The translations under genes and the position numbers were made by a program. Of a DNA stretch of 64,000 bases, positions 31,936 to 43,693 are shown in pieces. This DNA is from Aplectana chamaeleonis (taxonomy: Eukaryota; Nematoda; Chromadorea; Rhabditida; Cosmocercidae), in assembly GCA_029168955.1 (NCBI GenBank), contig JAPDOI010001201.1, forward strand, positions 1-64,000, read 5' to 3'. Numbering within the stretch: position 1 is the first letter of the stretch; every line of letters begins with the position of its first letter. Below the pieces are notes generated by a model. It searched no databases. It worked only from the letters and a program-made list of their open reading frames with translations, and had not been told where the DNA came from.

Positions 31936-32874
31936 CTCTCTACGAGCCAACATTGCTCTTAGCGCGCTTTCCAAAATATATTCATCATGACTTCACGATA
32001 ATTCGCGTAGTTCTTCACCAGCAGTAAATTGCTTTTCCGTCATGAGAATTGTACATGCATGAATGGGTGAAATGAGAAAAAAAAGGTAGTATCATATATA
32101 CGAGTATATAAGCAAAGCAAACTTACTTAACTAGAAAATAAAGAGATCATTCTGCTAGCTTTGCAGAATTTAGGGTACAAACAGAATCAAGAAGAAAGAA
32201 AGTAGGAAAAAAACCTGAATTGATGGGCGCGAAATCCAATGCAGATTGCCTTCTGTCCGCATCCAGAATAAGAATACCATCGAGTGACCATACGTACCTC
32301 ACTTCCATTTTCCCTCCGATATGCCTCTCTAGTTACTATTTCCTCATCATTTGCTTGTCGTTAAAAGAGCCGTCTATTAACGATTAACTTGCCGAAACTA
32401 CATTGTCCAAAGCTCCCAGAAATTTCCCAATTTTTTTCCATTCTACCATTTTTAAAGATTTGGTGCGAAGTTACAATTTGAATCTTAGCCTTTGCGTCGA
32501 TTTTTTCGAGATTTATATCTTTTACCATTATTCTTCAAAGTTTCCTTTACTCTGTTGCATTCCATCGGCTTTCACAATTCCTTTGTAACCTTCCAATATG
32601 TTTTCTCCCAAGGTTCTTTGAATCGGCCGATGCACCATTTTGTAACTGCATCACTGCTACAATGTGGTTTTGGTGGTTCAGGTTTCCCTCAATCTTTTAT
32701 TGCAAGTAATACACACATAAAACAATTAAATTAAACACCTCAATCAACCGTACAACACTAAATTTAGACCAAACTTGCTTCTTTTATTCTGAGACGTTTC
32801 ATAACCTCTACGCTTTCATCCTACACATTTCTTTCGGCAAGCATTTCGATAGATTACCCTGTTACCTTTACCTA

Positions 32875-32992
32875 TAAAGAGATGTGGCCTACCTCAGCCT
32901 AAAGGCTGCAGCTTACCATTCTCTTTACAGTTACTCATTAAGAGTACTGGCCTACCTCAGCCGGAAGGCTGTAGCTTACCATACTCTTTTAT
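32875..32992. repeat. Two tandem hairpin repeats
   Basis: Two similar units, each bounded by AAGAG/AGAG and CTCTT and containing GGCCTACCTCAGCC, an inner AGCC..GGCT hairpin, and GCAGCTTACCAT or GTAGCTTACCAT. They are about 64 bp apart. A weakly similar GGCCTCAGCC..GCTTACCAGA occurs near 43576-43620. Confidence 0.55.
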
Positions 32993-33168
32993 GTTTCCCT
33001 TCAGCCGCATCTGCGGCGGGCATGACCCCGCGGAAGCTGAAGCTTCCCGGTCTATCTGTCTAACACCGAGACAGAGCCAGCCCCCTTTCCACATCGCCTC
33101 TGCTTAAGAAGCCCCGAGGAGGGCGGGCAGATGTATGACAAAGCATCGTGAACGATAAGTTCACGACA

Positions 33169-34411
33169 CCATTCGTGTGAAATTTGATGGACACTTGTCG
33201 AAATCTGTTCTCCTGAAGGCAGGCGTCCCTCAGGGTGGAGTCTTATCTTCCAGCCTATTCTCGCTGTATCTGTCTGATATTCCAATGCCGTCACCTAACA
33301 TCCACCTATGTCTTAATGCGGATGACATCACTATTATTTGTACTGACCATGTCATCAATCGAGCCACTGCTGAGATGAATAAATACCTCGTAAGTCTGGC
33401 TAAGTTCCTGGAATCGAAGCAGCTAAAGGTCTCTTCAACCAAGTCCAGCGTTACTTTGTGGACTACAGCGACTGCTGAACACAAACTGCATCCCAAGGTT
33501 CTTTGGGAAGGAAATATGCTGCCCTTATCAAAACACCCCCGTCTACTTGGTGTATTCCTGGACCCGCCACTGCGTTTTCATGAAAACACACGTATTCGAG
33601 CTGCTGCTGCCAACACGCGTAACAACATTCTCCGTTTTCTGGGAAGCACTACATGGGGTAGCTCAAAGGAAATCTTGCGAACCACTTACAAGGCTATGGT
33701 ACAACCACTTTTGGAATATGGAGCCCCAGTTTGGTCAAGACAATTGTCGGAAACCCCTTGGAGCAAGCTTCAGCGTGCACAGAACTCTGCTCTACGCGCG
33801 ATCAATGGATGCCCAAGGTCACCTGTACCTCACCTACATCAAGAGTGTTCGCTGCTTCCTATTAAGCAGCATTGTCAACTCTGCCAACTCCAGTCGCAAC
33901 AGTTCCATGTCAGCATAGTCAGGAATGCCACACACCCTTATTTCCCCCTGCTGTCATCTGGTCCTCATTACCGACACATTCGCACGCCGCTTCATGCCGC
34001 AATCTGTCTTGGATCGTCAACGTTGGGCGACGTCGGAGCTCAATCGCGTCAGACTGCTGCAAATGGAGCACACCCGATTTGTCACTGAATACCTCTCTAG
34101 TGCTCGTGCAAATCCCTTTCTCGGCGGCGTGTCCCCCACTATCGATGGCAGCGAAATGGACCTACCCAGACGTACATGCGTCATCCTGGCTGGTCTACGT
34201 TGTGCACACTCCTCGCACCTCAAGGCCTTCGTCCGTCGGTCCCTGACGAATGTCCCGACTGCCACAACCCAGGGCGAATTCATTTCATTTATTTTCATGT
34301 CCTGCAAGTCCGACCTCACTAACAGTTATGGTTATGTGGAACAACCCGTGCGATGTGGCTGCCTTTTTACGCCTATGAAGAGCTCTGATGTGGCCGATAA
34401 GGAGGAGAAGA
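33169..34411 (+). pseudogene. Family B copy B3, 5'-truncated RT and CCHC finger
   Basis: It begins at the RT segment IRVKFDGHLSKS and continues with AGVPQGGVLSSSLFSLYLSD, NADDITIIC (catalytic YADD with Tyr changed to Asn), LGVFLDPPLRF and EYGAPVWSRQL. It ends in a shifted VPTATTQGEFISFIF region where the finger is damaged. The tail GGAGGAGAAG lies at 34402-34411. It is closely similar to B1 (7736-9717), so both come from one subfamily. Truncation at the 5' end and the tail indicate an ordinary retrotransposed copy. Confidence 0.85.
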
Positions 34412-34846
34412 TACGGTAGTTCGGTCAAAGTTCCAGAATTGACTCAAAATATCTATGCAGGGGTTATTCGAAGTGCTGATTACGAATTTAATGTCCATTT
34501 GTCGAATTCCGATATGCTATGGTAGGTTTTGCCCCGTACATGACATTGTACCTACCGCAACCTACAACTAACCTAAGGTTTTTCAGAAACTGGACCCCAA
34601 CTTCGCTTTTGGCGCTCTAATTAATTTCTACATACAAGTTTAAGCAAAGTCCGAGAAATTTTTTCGAAACACCCAAAAAAATGTTGTGATGGTACCTTTT
34701 CCTTTTGGCGAAGCTTGAAAAACGCTTGTAACTTCTTGTAACCAGTACGGGGCTGGATATTGCGCAGGTTTGCTATTGAGGCCCAAGAAATACTTCTAAT
34801 ACTAGTCGTTTTCGCATATGCGTTTACCACTAAAACGCTTCCCTCG
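34412..34846. mobile_element. Partial member of the CAAGGGAAG MITE family
   Basis: Right-hand part only: CTACCGCAACCTACAACTAA, GGCTGGATATTGCGCAGG, ACTAGTCGTTTTCGCATATG and a right end CTTCCCTCG followed by TGA. These match 41229-42307 and 62762-63844 in order. The left end is missing at the B3 tail. Confidence 0.7.
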
Positions 34847-35125
34847 TGAGGCTGAAAAGGCTTTATCGAAAAAAAAACGCTAACAGCCACTTTTTCCTGT
34901 AGCGCTTTTTTATAACTTCCTGTGAGAGCGACTTTCCATTTAACCCATTCTGTGGTAGGTTAATTTCACCGAACCTCTGAGTAACTGCGGTATGGAGGTG
35001 TTATGGTGGTCGCCGAGTTCCGCCGCCACGGGGGGGGCGAGGGATCGCAACCACAAACACACTTTTATTAACGGGTGGCTTGATCTTGTACCCAATTCGA
35101 GTTCACTATCCATTTGTGCTTTTAG

Positions 35126-35284
35126 GCATATGCTATCAATTGCTCGGATGTCTCACTGGAAAGAATCTGGAGTCATGTGGACATTTTTGCCGTTGGGCAT
35201 TTTCTTGGGTGGGCTATGAAGGCTCTTCTGATAAGGCATGGTATATTGTGCTGGTACATTAGCATCGCTTGGGAGCTCACAGAG
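35126..35284 (+). CDS. Phosphatidylserine synthase, internal exon
   Basis: Base-exchange phosphatidylserine synthase swaps serine for the head group of phosphatidylcholine or phosphatidylethanolamine in the ER membrane. The exon is 159 bp (53 codons) with acceptor TGCTTTTAG and donor GAG|GTACTA. It encodes [20 protein letters not shown], then [14 protein letters not shown] and [12 protein letters not shown], matching the conserved [26 protein letters not shown] block of PTDSS1. It begins and ends in phase 0 and joins the exon at 38141. Upstream exons, which should carry the N-terminal membrane segments, were not found in the window. Confidence 0.9.
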
Positions 35285-36435
35285 GTACTACTTCACTCAT
35301 ACAATGTGCATTGATATTGTAACAGTCATGTGTCGTTTGTCGTGAAGGCAATTGCCACGATAAAAACGGTTCCAGACCTGAAAAAATTTAAGGTCTTCAA
35401 AATTCATAGGAACCCAACAGCCGCCGACAGATCAAGCTGACGGTTTTGATTTGATTTATGACGTGGTAGAACCATGTGACGACAAACAACAAAATAAATT
35501 TGGAAAAGGGCAAATTAAAAAGGGGAACCAGTGGTCAACAATAGAGAAAAATTCAAAAAAATACAAAAGCTACGAAAATACAAAAACTGACTGCAAGGTG
35601 TACAACGGCACCATCAAGGAATGATATCCTATAAATATCATTCTTGGGACCACAGGTCTAGCGCTTTTTTGAATTTTTAATCAGCTTCCCAATTACCAAA
35701 CCTAACCGAATTAATTTGCTAAAGTCAGACCCTTTTGACAAAAAAGTGCTGCCTGACGTCCCGTCTGGCCCCAACAAGGCCCAAGTTCAGCGGCGCTCAC
35801 CTAGTGGTTGACGGTCTCAGGTTGAGCAACAGGCTAGCCTTAACACCAAAACACACACGAATCAACGTAGGCCGCCGATGTCACGGGAAAGTTCCGAGAG
35901 TCAATATATCAACGGGAATTCTCTCGGAGTATCGACTGCCTATTTAATGAAACACGACTAGATAAAAAGGGTTCCGAACCTTGGAGTAACAGCATGAGGC
36001 AAGTTAAGAAATTTCTTAGGCACTTACAACGTTTAAAATACACACTACCCTACTAACCTACTGACATCAGAATGAGGGAGGAACAGATGTGGGGGGGGGG
36101 GTTGTCCTTCGTCGACTCGAGCTCTCATAGCCAGTGCGAGCGCCTTATGTGCCAGCTGTAGATCACGCAATTGATTGTCTGGCGCTATAGAGTGGTGCTC
36201 GAGCAGACGCGCAGACTGATCAACGCCCTTTGGCCGTGCACACCCGTCATCCCTTCCCACCGGCCATCCCCTCGCGGTGAGTAACTTGCTTTTTCTTAAC
36301 ATCCCTCCCCCAAGGGAAGCGGCGACCCTGCCGCTTGGATGAGATCCCCGAGTGAACAATAAGGAATGGACTATTCTACTTAAACATTTAATTTGCAATA
36401 AAATCAGCAAAAAGCAGCTAAAGGTCTCTCCAACC
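35285..36435. other. Intron sequence without recognised content
   Basis: First part of the 2.86-kb intron between the phosphatidylserine synthase exons. No coding segment was recognised. A GC-rich stretch at about 36070-36350 precedes the foldback at 36436. Confidence 0.5.
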
Positions 36436-37025
36436 GCTGCACCAACCGACGACTGGTCGCCGAGCGTCAGTTTCGACGCTGCGACAAAAATGTCTATAGG
36501 GGTCCGCAGATTTGAAGTCGCGACGTTGCTCGCAGCGACGAACAGCACTGGGTGATGTAATATCGATTACATCCGGCGACGATAGCGATCGACGCGGCGT
36601 GAAGGGCGACGAGAGGGCAACGCAGAGTGTATTGACCCCGCGACGGCCCTACATCACTGCCAGCCGACGCGGCGACGATAATGTCATAAGGGGTCTGCAG
36701 AGTTGCAGAGACCGGCGAGTGCTCGCCGAGCGTCAGCCTTGAAGCGGCGACAAAAATGTTTTTGAAACATTATCGTCGCGGCGTCGGTTGCCGCTCGCTG
36801 GCAGTGTTGTAGGGCCGTCGCGGGGTCAATACATTCTGCGTTGCCCCCTCGTCGCCCTTCACGCCGCGTCGATCGCCATCGTCACCGAATGTAATCGATA
36901 TCACATCACCCAGTGCTGTTCGTCGCTGTGAGCAACGTCGCGACTTCAACTCTGCGGACCCCTATAGACATTTTTGTCGCAGCGTCGAAACTGACGCTCG
37001 GCGACCAGTCGTCGGTCGGTGCAGC
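36436..37025. mobile_element. 590-bp GC-rich foldback element
   Basis: Left arm 36436-36690 and right arm 36770-37025 are inverted copies of about 255 bp with roughly 95 percent identity by eye. They begin GCTGCACCAACCGACGACTG and end CAGTCGTCGGTCGGTGCAGC. The arms are rich in GCGACG and CGTCGC and in repeated TTTTTGTCGC blocks; the centre repeats part of the arm (CTCGCCGAGCGTCAG). No ORF. It is CpG-rich against an A+T-rich background. A non-autonomous foldback transposon is likely, lying in the host-gene intron. Confidence 0.8.
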
Positions 37026-37029
37026 TCTG

Positions 37030-37710
37030 CAGACCCCTTAAGTCTTCGTAGTGAGCAGACCAAGAAGGGAAGCTAGATTAATATCACTGTTAAGCCAAGT
37101 TTCTGTGAGAGCGATTATATCGGTACCGAGTTTTTGAAGGTTTTTGAAGGTTTTGAAGGACATGTGATTTCCTAGTCGAGGCGATAGATCTTGAAAAAAT
37201 TTTCCGAACACTGAATGGCTGGATTTACAGCCACAAGACTAGCATATCATGAGCCGTAGGCAATTTTGAAGATGTCGCAGACAACTCTGGAGATATCGGA
37301 GAAGCTGCTACAGTGTTCGAAGTAGGATTGGAAAAGAGCCGTTTAGCTCGTAACTGATCTCTTTCACTTTTGGAAGAGAGGGTCTAATATAAACTTCTGC
37401 CCCACCTTCCCGTTTAGAAACCAATCTACAAATGAGTTCTCGCTCGCATTAAAAACAGCAATGGGCGGAGCCGCAAACGATTCGTGCTGGCGAGTCGATA
37501 ACGTCGATGAGATAGTGCGACACTGCCAAAAGAGCACGGCTCACTCGACAAAAAAACAAGGCCAATCGGCCGCCTCGGTTATTTAACAACGATAGTACAA
37601 AACATTACATAAACAATAACCATTAAGGCAGTTATACAACAGTAGAACAAGGCAGTTTAGCATACAGTAGGGTGACACGTGATTTCCTAGTCGAGGCGAT
37701 AGTTGTTTAT
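37030..37710 (-). pseudogene. CR1-type element fragment (ORF1 end / endonuclease start)
   Basis: Minus-strand translation gives LGTDIIALTETWLNSDINLA, the first endonuclease motif of CR1 elements with the catalytic Glu. It is preceded by LSPRLGNHMSFKTFKNLQK and a Cys-poor ORF1-like stretch. The sequence around CTAGTCGAGGCGATAG occurs twice (37163 and 37683). Many stops. It could belong to the same family as CR1-2, but the parts do not overlap. Confidence 0.55.
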
Positions 37711-38140
37711 GACTGTTGGCTACTGATGATAGGGAACACCTAAGAATGCTCTAACCAGTCGAAGAGCATGCCATTACCCCATCATTATCCGACTGAATGA
37801 CAAGCGAGCTATCCATAATCTGATTAACTGCCATGAGAGAGTTCTTTCTTCCGAGATCTGCTCATTTTCTTTGAATGTTTAACATTATGTTTTAGAAAGC
37901 GCGTCATGTGGACGTATTAATTAAATGAATATTCCGTAGCCAAATGCATTGAAGAGCTTGCGCGCATTCGATTTCGTCTGTTTTCAGAAGTTCTCCGTCT
38001 TCATTGAATTTTTAGCTAAAATTTATAGGCGGAAATGTGATATGTAGTAGTCTCTCATGCTTACGATTTCTGCCGAAAACTCGTGAACGGTTCTTGTCGT
38101 GAACACTGCTTTTAATGATCTCTTATAATGAAATATTCAG

Positions 38141-38292
38141 GTGGTATTCACGCAGTTGCTGCCGAATTTTGAAGAGTGCTGGTGGGATGCCATCATATTA
38201 GACGTGCTGGTTTGTAATGGGATTGGTATTTGGTTTGGTCTAAAAGTATGCAGTTTCTTTCGAATGCGACAGTTCCACTGGGAGAGCATCAA
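38141..38292 (+). CDS. Phosphatidylserine synthase, internal exon
   Basis: A 152-bp exon with acceptor AAATATTCAG and donor ATCAA|GTGAGC. It encodes VVFTQLLPNFEECWWDAIIL, DVLVCNGIGIWFG and a FHWESIK end. LPNF.ECWWD and LCNG.GI are signature motifs of phosphatidylserine synthases, and the acidic residues here lie in the catalytic core of the family. Phase 0 in, phase 2 out. The split Lys codon (AA|G) is completed by the exon at 54721, across a 16.4-kb intron full of transposons. Confidence 0.93.
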
Positions 38293-38460
38293 GTGAGCTT
38301 TTAACCTTTGCTTAGTGTGCCACCCGCTTTACCAACTTTGAAGCGAATTAGGGACTCGCATGAGAAAGCGAAGTCTGTTCCGTACTCATAGGACACTCAT
38401 TCGTTCCATAAGAATGGAGTCTTATTAGAGCTAACGCCCAAAGGAGGGAAGGTTGCGTGG

Positions 38461-41400
38461 CTGCCGAGATGTCGTACGTTCGTGCCGTGGCCGTGTGGAG
38501 GAGGCAACATCAACTCCGTGCAAACCGACATCAACCTATCCACGAAGAGGGTTTTGCTATGGGAGAGGTGCTGGCTGGCCTCAGCTCTCCTAAGAATTCT
38601 CCTACAAAGGGCCGCCGTGGAGAGAAATCCTGGACCCGCTCAGAAGTACCCATGCGCCACGTGCGGCAAGGATGTCTTGTGGAGTAAAACAAGCGTCCAG
38701 TGCTTCGGATGCCAAAGGTGGGTGCATCTCTTCTGTTCGGGTCTCAGTTCTGTGAGGCATCAGAACTCTGCTTTTCGCTGTGCACTATGCTCCTCACCTT
38801 CCAACTCTGAATTCTCTCCTTCCAGTCGCCCCCTTTCTATTATACATATAAATCTCAATGGCCTTCGTGGCAAACTATCTGAGCTCTCTCTCTTTGCTCG
38901 TACTCACCATCCAGATGTTATCATGATTCAGGAAACCAAACTCTCCGCCTCTGCTACCTCCTCTCACCCTAATATCCCTGGCTATACTTCATACCATGCT
39001 CCAAGATCGTCTCTCGGTGGAGGAGTTTCTACTTTTGTACTATCCACTCTTCCTTCTCACCTAATTCCCTATGTTCCTAAGGACGGTACTCTTGAGTACG
39101 TACCCATCCATCTCCCACTCAAAACTCTCCTATCTGTCTTCAACATCTACATTCCCCCAACCACATCTTGTCCCCCAACCTATAACCCTATCCCTCTTCT
39201 AAAGCAGCTCAGTGACTGCGCCCTATCACCCTCAGTCGTCTTCGCGGGCGACTTCAATGCTCATACCTTTTGCTCTTCACTTGACTCTGATGTTAGAGGA
39301 GAAGACGTCGAAGAATGGGCGGAGGAGTGCGACCTGGTTATTCTAAATGATGATCAGCCCACTCGCCTCCTTTCCATCGGCCGATCTTCTAGCCCAGACA
39401 TTTCGCTCGTTTCCTCCAATCTCTCTAGTGCTTGCTCGTGGTCCACTTCTACAACTCTGTCTAAAGATCACATTCCCATTTTCGTCCATATCGATCTCTC
39501 AAATTCTCTAGCCTCTTATTCTGGTATTCGTCACCGTTCTTATCTCAATTTAGGCCTTGCAGACTGGAGCCTATTCAGAGAGGTTGCACTCCACCGAGCG
39601 GCTGAATATCCATGGAATGGCGATGTGCACCAGAAAGAGCGTTACATATCTGACGCTATCGGGAAGGCTATGAAAGCGGCCATACCAGAAGGACGCGTGA
39701 AACTTTTTACCCTAATGTCACCAGGGTTCACTTCATAAAATCAGGACAAGAGATGAAAAGAGATCTGCCAACCATCTGGACCCGGAGGTCACTCAGCTTG
39801 ACGATGAGATTAGAAAAGATTTGGACAGGCACAAGAAAGACGAGTGGCAGAAGTTCAATGAAAAATTGAACTTTGAGGCGGATGGTGCTGCGACATGGAA
39901 ATTCCTGAGAAAACTTTCCGTAAAAGCCACACCCGCCACTGTATCTGCTATCTAGTTCGAGAACAGTGTATTCAAGTCAGGACAAGATGCGGCTTAGGCT
40001 TTGGGCAAGAGCTTCTTCATAACTTGTGCGAAGCGTGGCCCGCAAAACCGAGTGACAGTAAGGGAGCTGTGTCGCCTTCCGCTTATGGGCACGGCTGATG
40101 CCTTTACTCCTGCGCAGGTGGAAAGATTGTAAAGGAAATGCGTAATTCTAAAGCCATTGGACCTGACGGAATCTGTCCAGCAGTCCTGAAGAAGCTCCCC
40201 AGTGAATTTCTCTCGCTGCTCTCCGATTTAATGAACACATCATTCCGAACCTGCACACTGCCACAAGACTGGAAACAGCAAATGTCATTCCTCTGCCTAA
40301 GCCCGGTAAATCGCTGTCATCAGCGAAAGGATACAGGCCCATAAGCCTTTTGTCACCTCTAGTCAAGGTTGCTGAAAAGCTTATCGTCAATGACTTGTCT
40401 CAGCATAATGAGAAACAACGTCACCAGCACGGCTTTAGGAAGCTACATTCCACCACGGCGGCGCTTTTGGAAATCGTTGGCTATGCCATCGACGGCTTCA
40501 ACAAGAGAAAGCCCCTCAGGACCGTTGCTGTAGCCCTGAACTTGATAAAGACATTCGACAGTGTTAACCTGGGTATTCTATCGGATAACATACTGAAGTC
40601 CTCTATTCCACCGTGGCAGAAGCGTTGGATAATAGCATTCGTCAAGGGCCGTCGAGCAAAAGTTATGTTTCAAAATCATGTCTCTAAAAGTATCCCCATA
40701 GCTGCCGGTGTTCCGCAAGGCGGAGTCTTGTCGCCTGCTCTGTTTAATCTGTACTTAGAGGACATTCCGGCACCTCCCCAGGACATTAAAGTTGTCGCCT
40801 ACGCTGATGATATGACTATCGTGTGCTAAAACCGCGACATACAAGTGGCCGCGAGCAAGATCAACGAGTACATGATTGATTTGAAAAGCTATTGCGATAA
40901 CAAGATGCTCAGGGTCTCAGCTGCCAAGTTTTCAGCATCAGTTTTCACAACGGACCCCAAGGAGCACAGCGCCCATCCCGATGTCCTCTGGTGTGGAGAT
41001 CGCCTGCGTGCTGCTCGCTTCGTCAAACTACTCTGGCTTATACTCGATTCGTCGCTGAAGTTTCACAAGAACACCGAGCAAAAGCAAGCAATTGGAAAAG
41101 CTAAACTCAATGTGCTAAGGGCGCTGGGAGGTACATCATGGGGCAGCAGTAAGGAAACTATTCTGACCACGTATAAGGCTATACTGCGGCCCGCCCTGGA
41201 GTATGCGGCACCGGTTTGGCAGCACTTACAAGGGAAGTATACAAAGCGTAGGTCTGATCTGCCAAAACGACTAGTGTCGTTAGTATCTCTTGTGGCTCAA
41301 TAGTAAAACTGCGCAGCATCCCGCCGCGAGCCGCAGGTTCCAAGAATTTACAAGCCTGAAAAGCTCAGTTTTTGTGCTTTTTGTACCTTCCAAAAAGCGC

Positions 41401-42952
41401 GTTATTCTTCGGAAAATCCGGAAACGGACCTCATAGATGTGTTCAGCACCCAAAACTACCACCCTGAGCAAATTTTGGGTAAACGAACATTTTCCGTATT
41501 GTCCAGACTGACAGCGTTTTGGACTTGTACGGATTTTCGGTTGGGCGCTTATTTCTACTAATTCAGGGCTCTGGAAGCGTTTTAGAAAAATGTTCCAGAT
41601 TTGACTTAAAATTCTCCTAGGGGAGTTTTTTGGGGCGCTGATCACGATTCTGTGATTTATTAGTCGATTTTCAAAAGTTTTCGGCTCATTTCGTTTGAAG
41701 CTTCCCAACCGGGGAAAATTTCGAGGGAAAACGCCACTTTCGAGATTTCCGGTTTTCTACGATAGGTATGCCTCAAAATCATTTGCTGAGGGTTATTTGG
41801 AGTGCTAAACACGAATCTGGAGTCCGTTTATCGATTTTTTGCAGATTACGGTAGATTACGGTGGGAATACGGTAGTTTGGTCAAAATCTCAGACTTTTCT
41901 GAAAATTTGTATACGGGGGTTGTTCGGGGTGGAGAATACGAATTTAATGTCCGTTTGTCGATTTTCAAAAGACTAAGGTGGGTTTTGACCCCTAAATGAC
42001 ATGTTACCTACCGTAACCTACAGTAAACCTCAAAGTTTCGACAAATGGACTCCAGATTCGTGTTCACCACCCTAGATTACCCCTACATACAACTTTTGAG
42101 CTAAATCCGAGAAAATTTTTTGAAACTCCAAAAAAATGCCTGATGAAAAAACCCTTGCCTTTTCTCCAGGCTTAAAAAATGCTCATAACTTTTTTGAACC
42201 TGCGGCTCGCGGCGGGATACTGCGCATTTTTACTATTGAGCCAGAAGAGATACTAACCATACTAGTCGTTTTGGCAGATCCGACCTACGCTTTTTATACT
42301 TCCCTTGTTAGTGTCGGACTCATCCTGGACTAAGGTGCAGCGTGTACAAAACGCTGCTCTCCGAATCGCCATCGGATGTGCTAGGAGTTCGCCAATCGAG
42401 CATTTACACGCCGAGACACGGGTGCTACCAGTAAAGGAACACTGTCAGCTTCAGGCCCAGCACTGTATATTAACATCGTCAAGCAGCCCAACCACCCATC
42501 TTGGAGAGTACTTGAGCTTGTAAGAGAGAGAGGCATCAGAAAACCTTTTGGCGATGCTCCAGATAAAGTCAACCTGCAGAGATGGCACGATCCACAAAAA
42601 GAACGCCTCCGTCTTTTGCGCGAGGAGAACACCCAGTTCGTCCGAGGGTATCTGGAAAGAGCGGCTGTTAATCCTATTCTGGGTACTGTGCCGCCTCGAG
42701 TTTCTGAGTCTGAGTCTCAGCTTAGTAGAGGTGCCAGATGCACCCTAGCCTCGTTGCGCTGTGGGCACTCAACGTTTCTGAAGTCCTACGTGAACAGGAT
42801 CGACAGTAGCACTCCCGAGGTTTGCCCGGACTGTGGTGGTCCTGGCCACAATACACTTATTCAACGGTCCAAAAAACCCCTCAACATTGACTACAATAGA
42901 CCTTTGGACGAATCCGGCGCTGGCCGCCCAGTTTCTGAACCTATAGCAATTA
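38461..42952 (+). pseudogene. Family A EN-RT polyprotein, copy A5
   Basis: Open frame from the very first bases with no ATG before the 2A-like motif: LLQRAAVERNPGP (about 38595-38635). Then a finger (CATCGKDVLW..CFGCQRWVHLFCSG) and a complete endonuclease with DVIMIQETKLS, AGDFNAHTF and KDHIPIF. A frameshift near 39730 ends this 418-codon frame. RT follows with GPDGICPAVLKKLP, HQHGFRKLHSTT, AGVPQGGVLSP and AYADDMTIVC, then an in-frame TAA at 40827. The C-terminus after the MITE has CPDCGGPGHNT but is shifted. The catalytic YADD box is intact. An ATG at 38469 opens a different frame. Confidence 0.87.
41229..42307. mobile_element. CAAGGGAAG-family MITE with TTA target duplication
   Basis: The 1079-bp element is flanked by TTA (41226-41228 and 42308-42310). 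Its ends are CAAGGGAAGTATACAAAGCG and the inverted CGCTTTTTATACTTCCCTTG. Long inverted arms contain ACTAGTCGTTTTGGCAGAT, CTATTGAGCC and the ACCGTAACCTACAGTAA motif. Excision rejoins family A codons QHL|VSDSSW. A 3-bp TTA duplication fits PIF/Harbinger, but 3-bp TSDs are not exclusive to it. No ORF. Confidence 0.88.
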
Positions 42953-43693
42953 CTCTCTTCGCGGCTGCAAAGAAGAAGAAGAAGGTTGCGTGCATACAAT
43001 TCTGTTGGTAGCTTCTGGTGGTGCCCCTGTTTCTCCAGAAACCAGCAGACGTTCGAGTGAAGACGGGAACATTTGAGCGATATGGAGTGCACAGCTACAG
43101 TAGCGGTCATAAATCTATTTACATCGGCTTTTTTTCCAGAAATCTTTGCTCCAACTGGGGCTATCGATTTTATCTTCTAATATGAGATTTTCCTTTATAA
43201 TGCCGATATAATGAAGTATATTGTAGGACTATAACGCGAATGTACATCGCTGGGAAATATTATTTGTCCATACTGGTAATTTGCGATTTTTTGTCTCTAC
43301 TTAATCTCGTTCACTTTCTTCGTCGTTTTCGATGTGCACTTGGTGATTTTTGTAATCTACAGGATTGGTAGTTCATTTTGAAGTAGAATTTTGTCACATG
43401 GTGATCAAAGATCTATCATATGAAGTTATGAAAGGGGTCTATCAGGAACCGTTCTTGGAAAAGTGTTGGCGATCAAAATAGCGATCACAATGCGTTCAAC
43501 TCAGCTATCGTCGATCACTGGTCGAGATCACTCATCAAATATTCAAAAAAAAAACATCAAAATTTTGTCTCGAAAGGCCTCAGCCTAAATGGCTTTAAGG
43601 CCGATTTGTGCTTACCAGATCATACCCGTCATCGGGTGATTGCTGTTGTGCCCACACAGTTCATGTGTGAATAGCTGAATGATGCAGAACGGG

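Larger units (their letters stand above)
31401..33168. other. Gene-poor stretch between the BEL element and family B copy B3
   Basis: No exon or domain was recognised on either strand. It may include the BEL 5' LTR, but without a second LTR this cannot be shown. It contains the motif repeats at 31640-31935 and the twin hairpins at 32875-32992, listed separately. Confidence 0.4.
38460..42981 (+). mobile_element. Family A non-LTR retrotransposon, full-length copy A5, split by a MITE
   Basis: Flanked by an 11-bp direct repeat AAGGTTGCGTG (38449-38459 and 42982-42992). It starts GCTGCCGAGATGTCGTACG exactly as copy A1 and ends in AAG repeats (42970-42981). Without the MITE at 41229-42307 it is about 3.44 kb. 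It lies in the large intron of the phosphatidylserine synthase gene, in the same orientation. Confidence 0.9.

Noticed and set aside
32590..32680. Upstream exon of phosphatidylserine synthase (QGSLNRPMHHF resembles a PNGPF.RPHP motif)
   Set aside because: The similarity is short, key residues differ and no good acceptor/donor pair fits the required phase.
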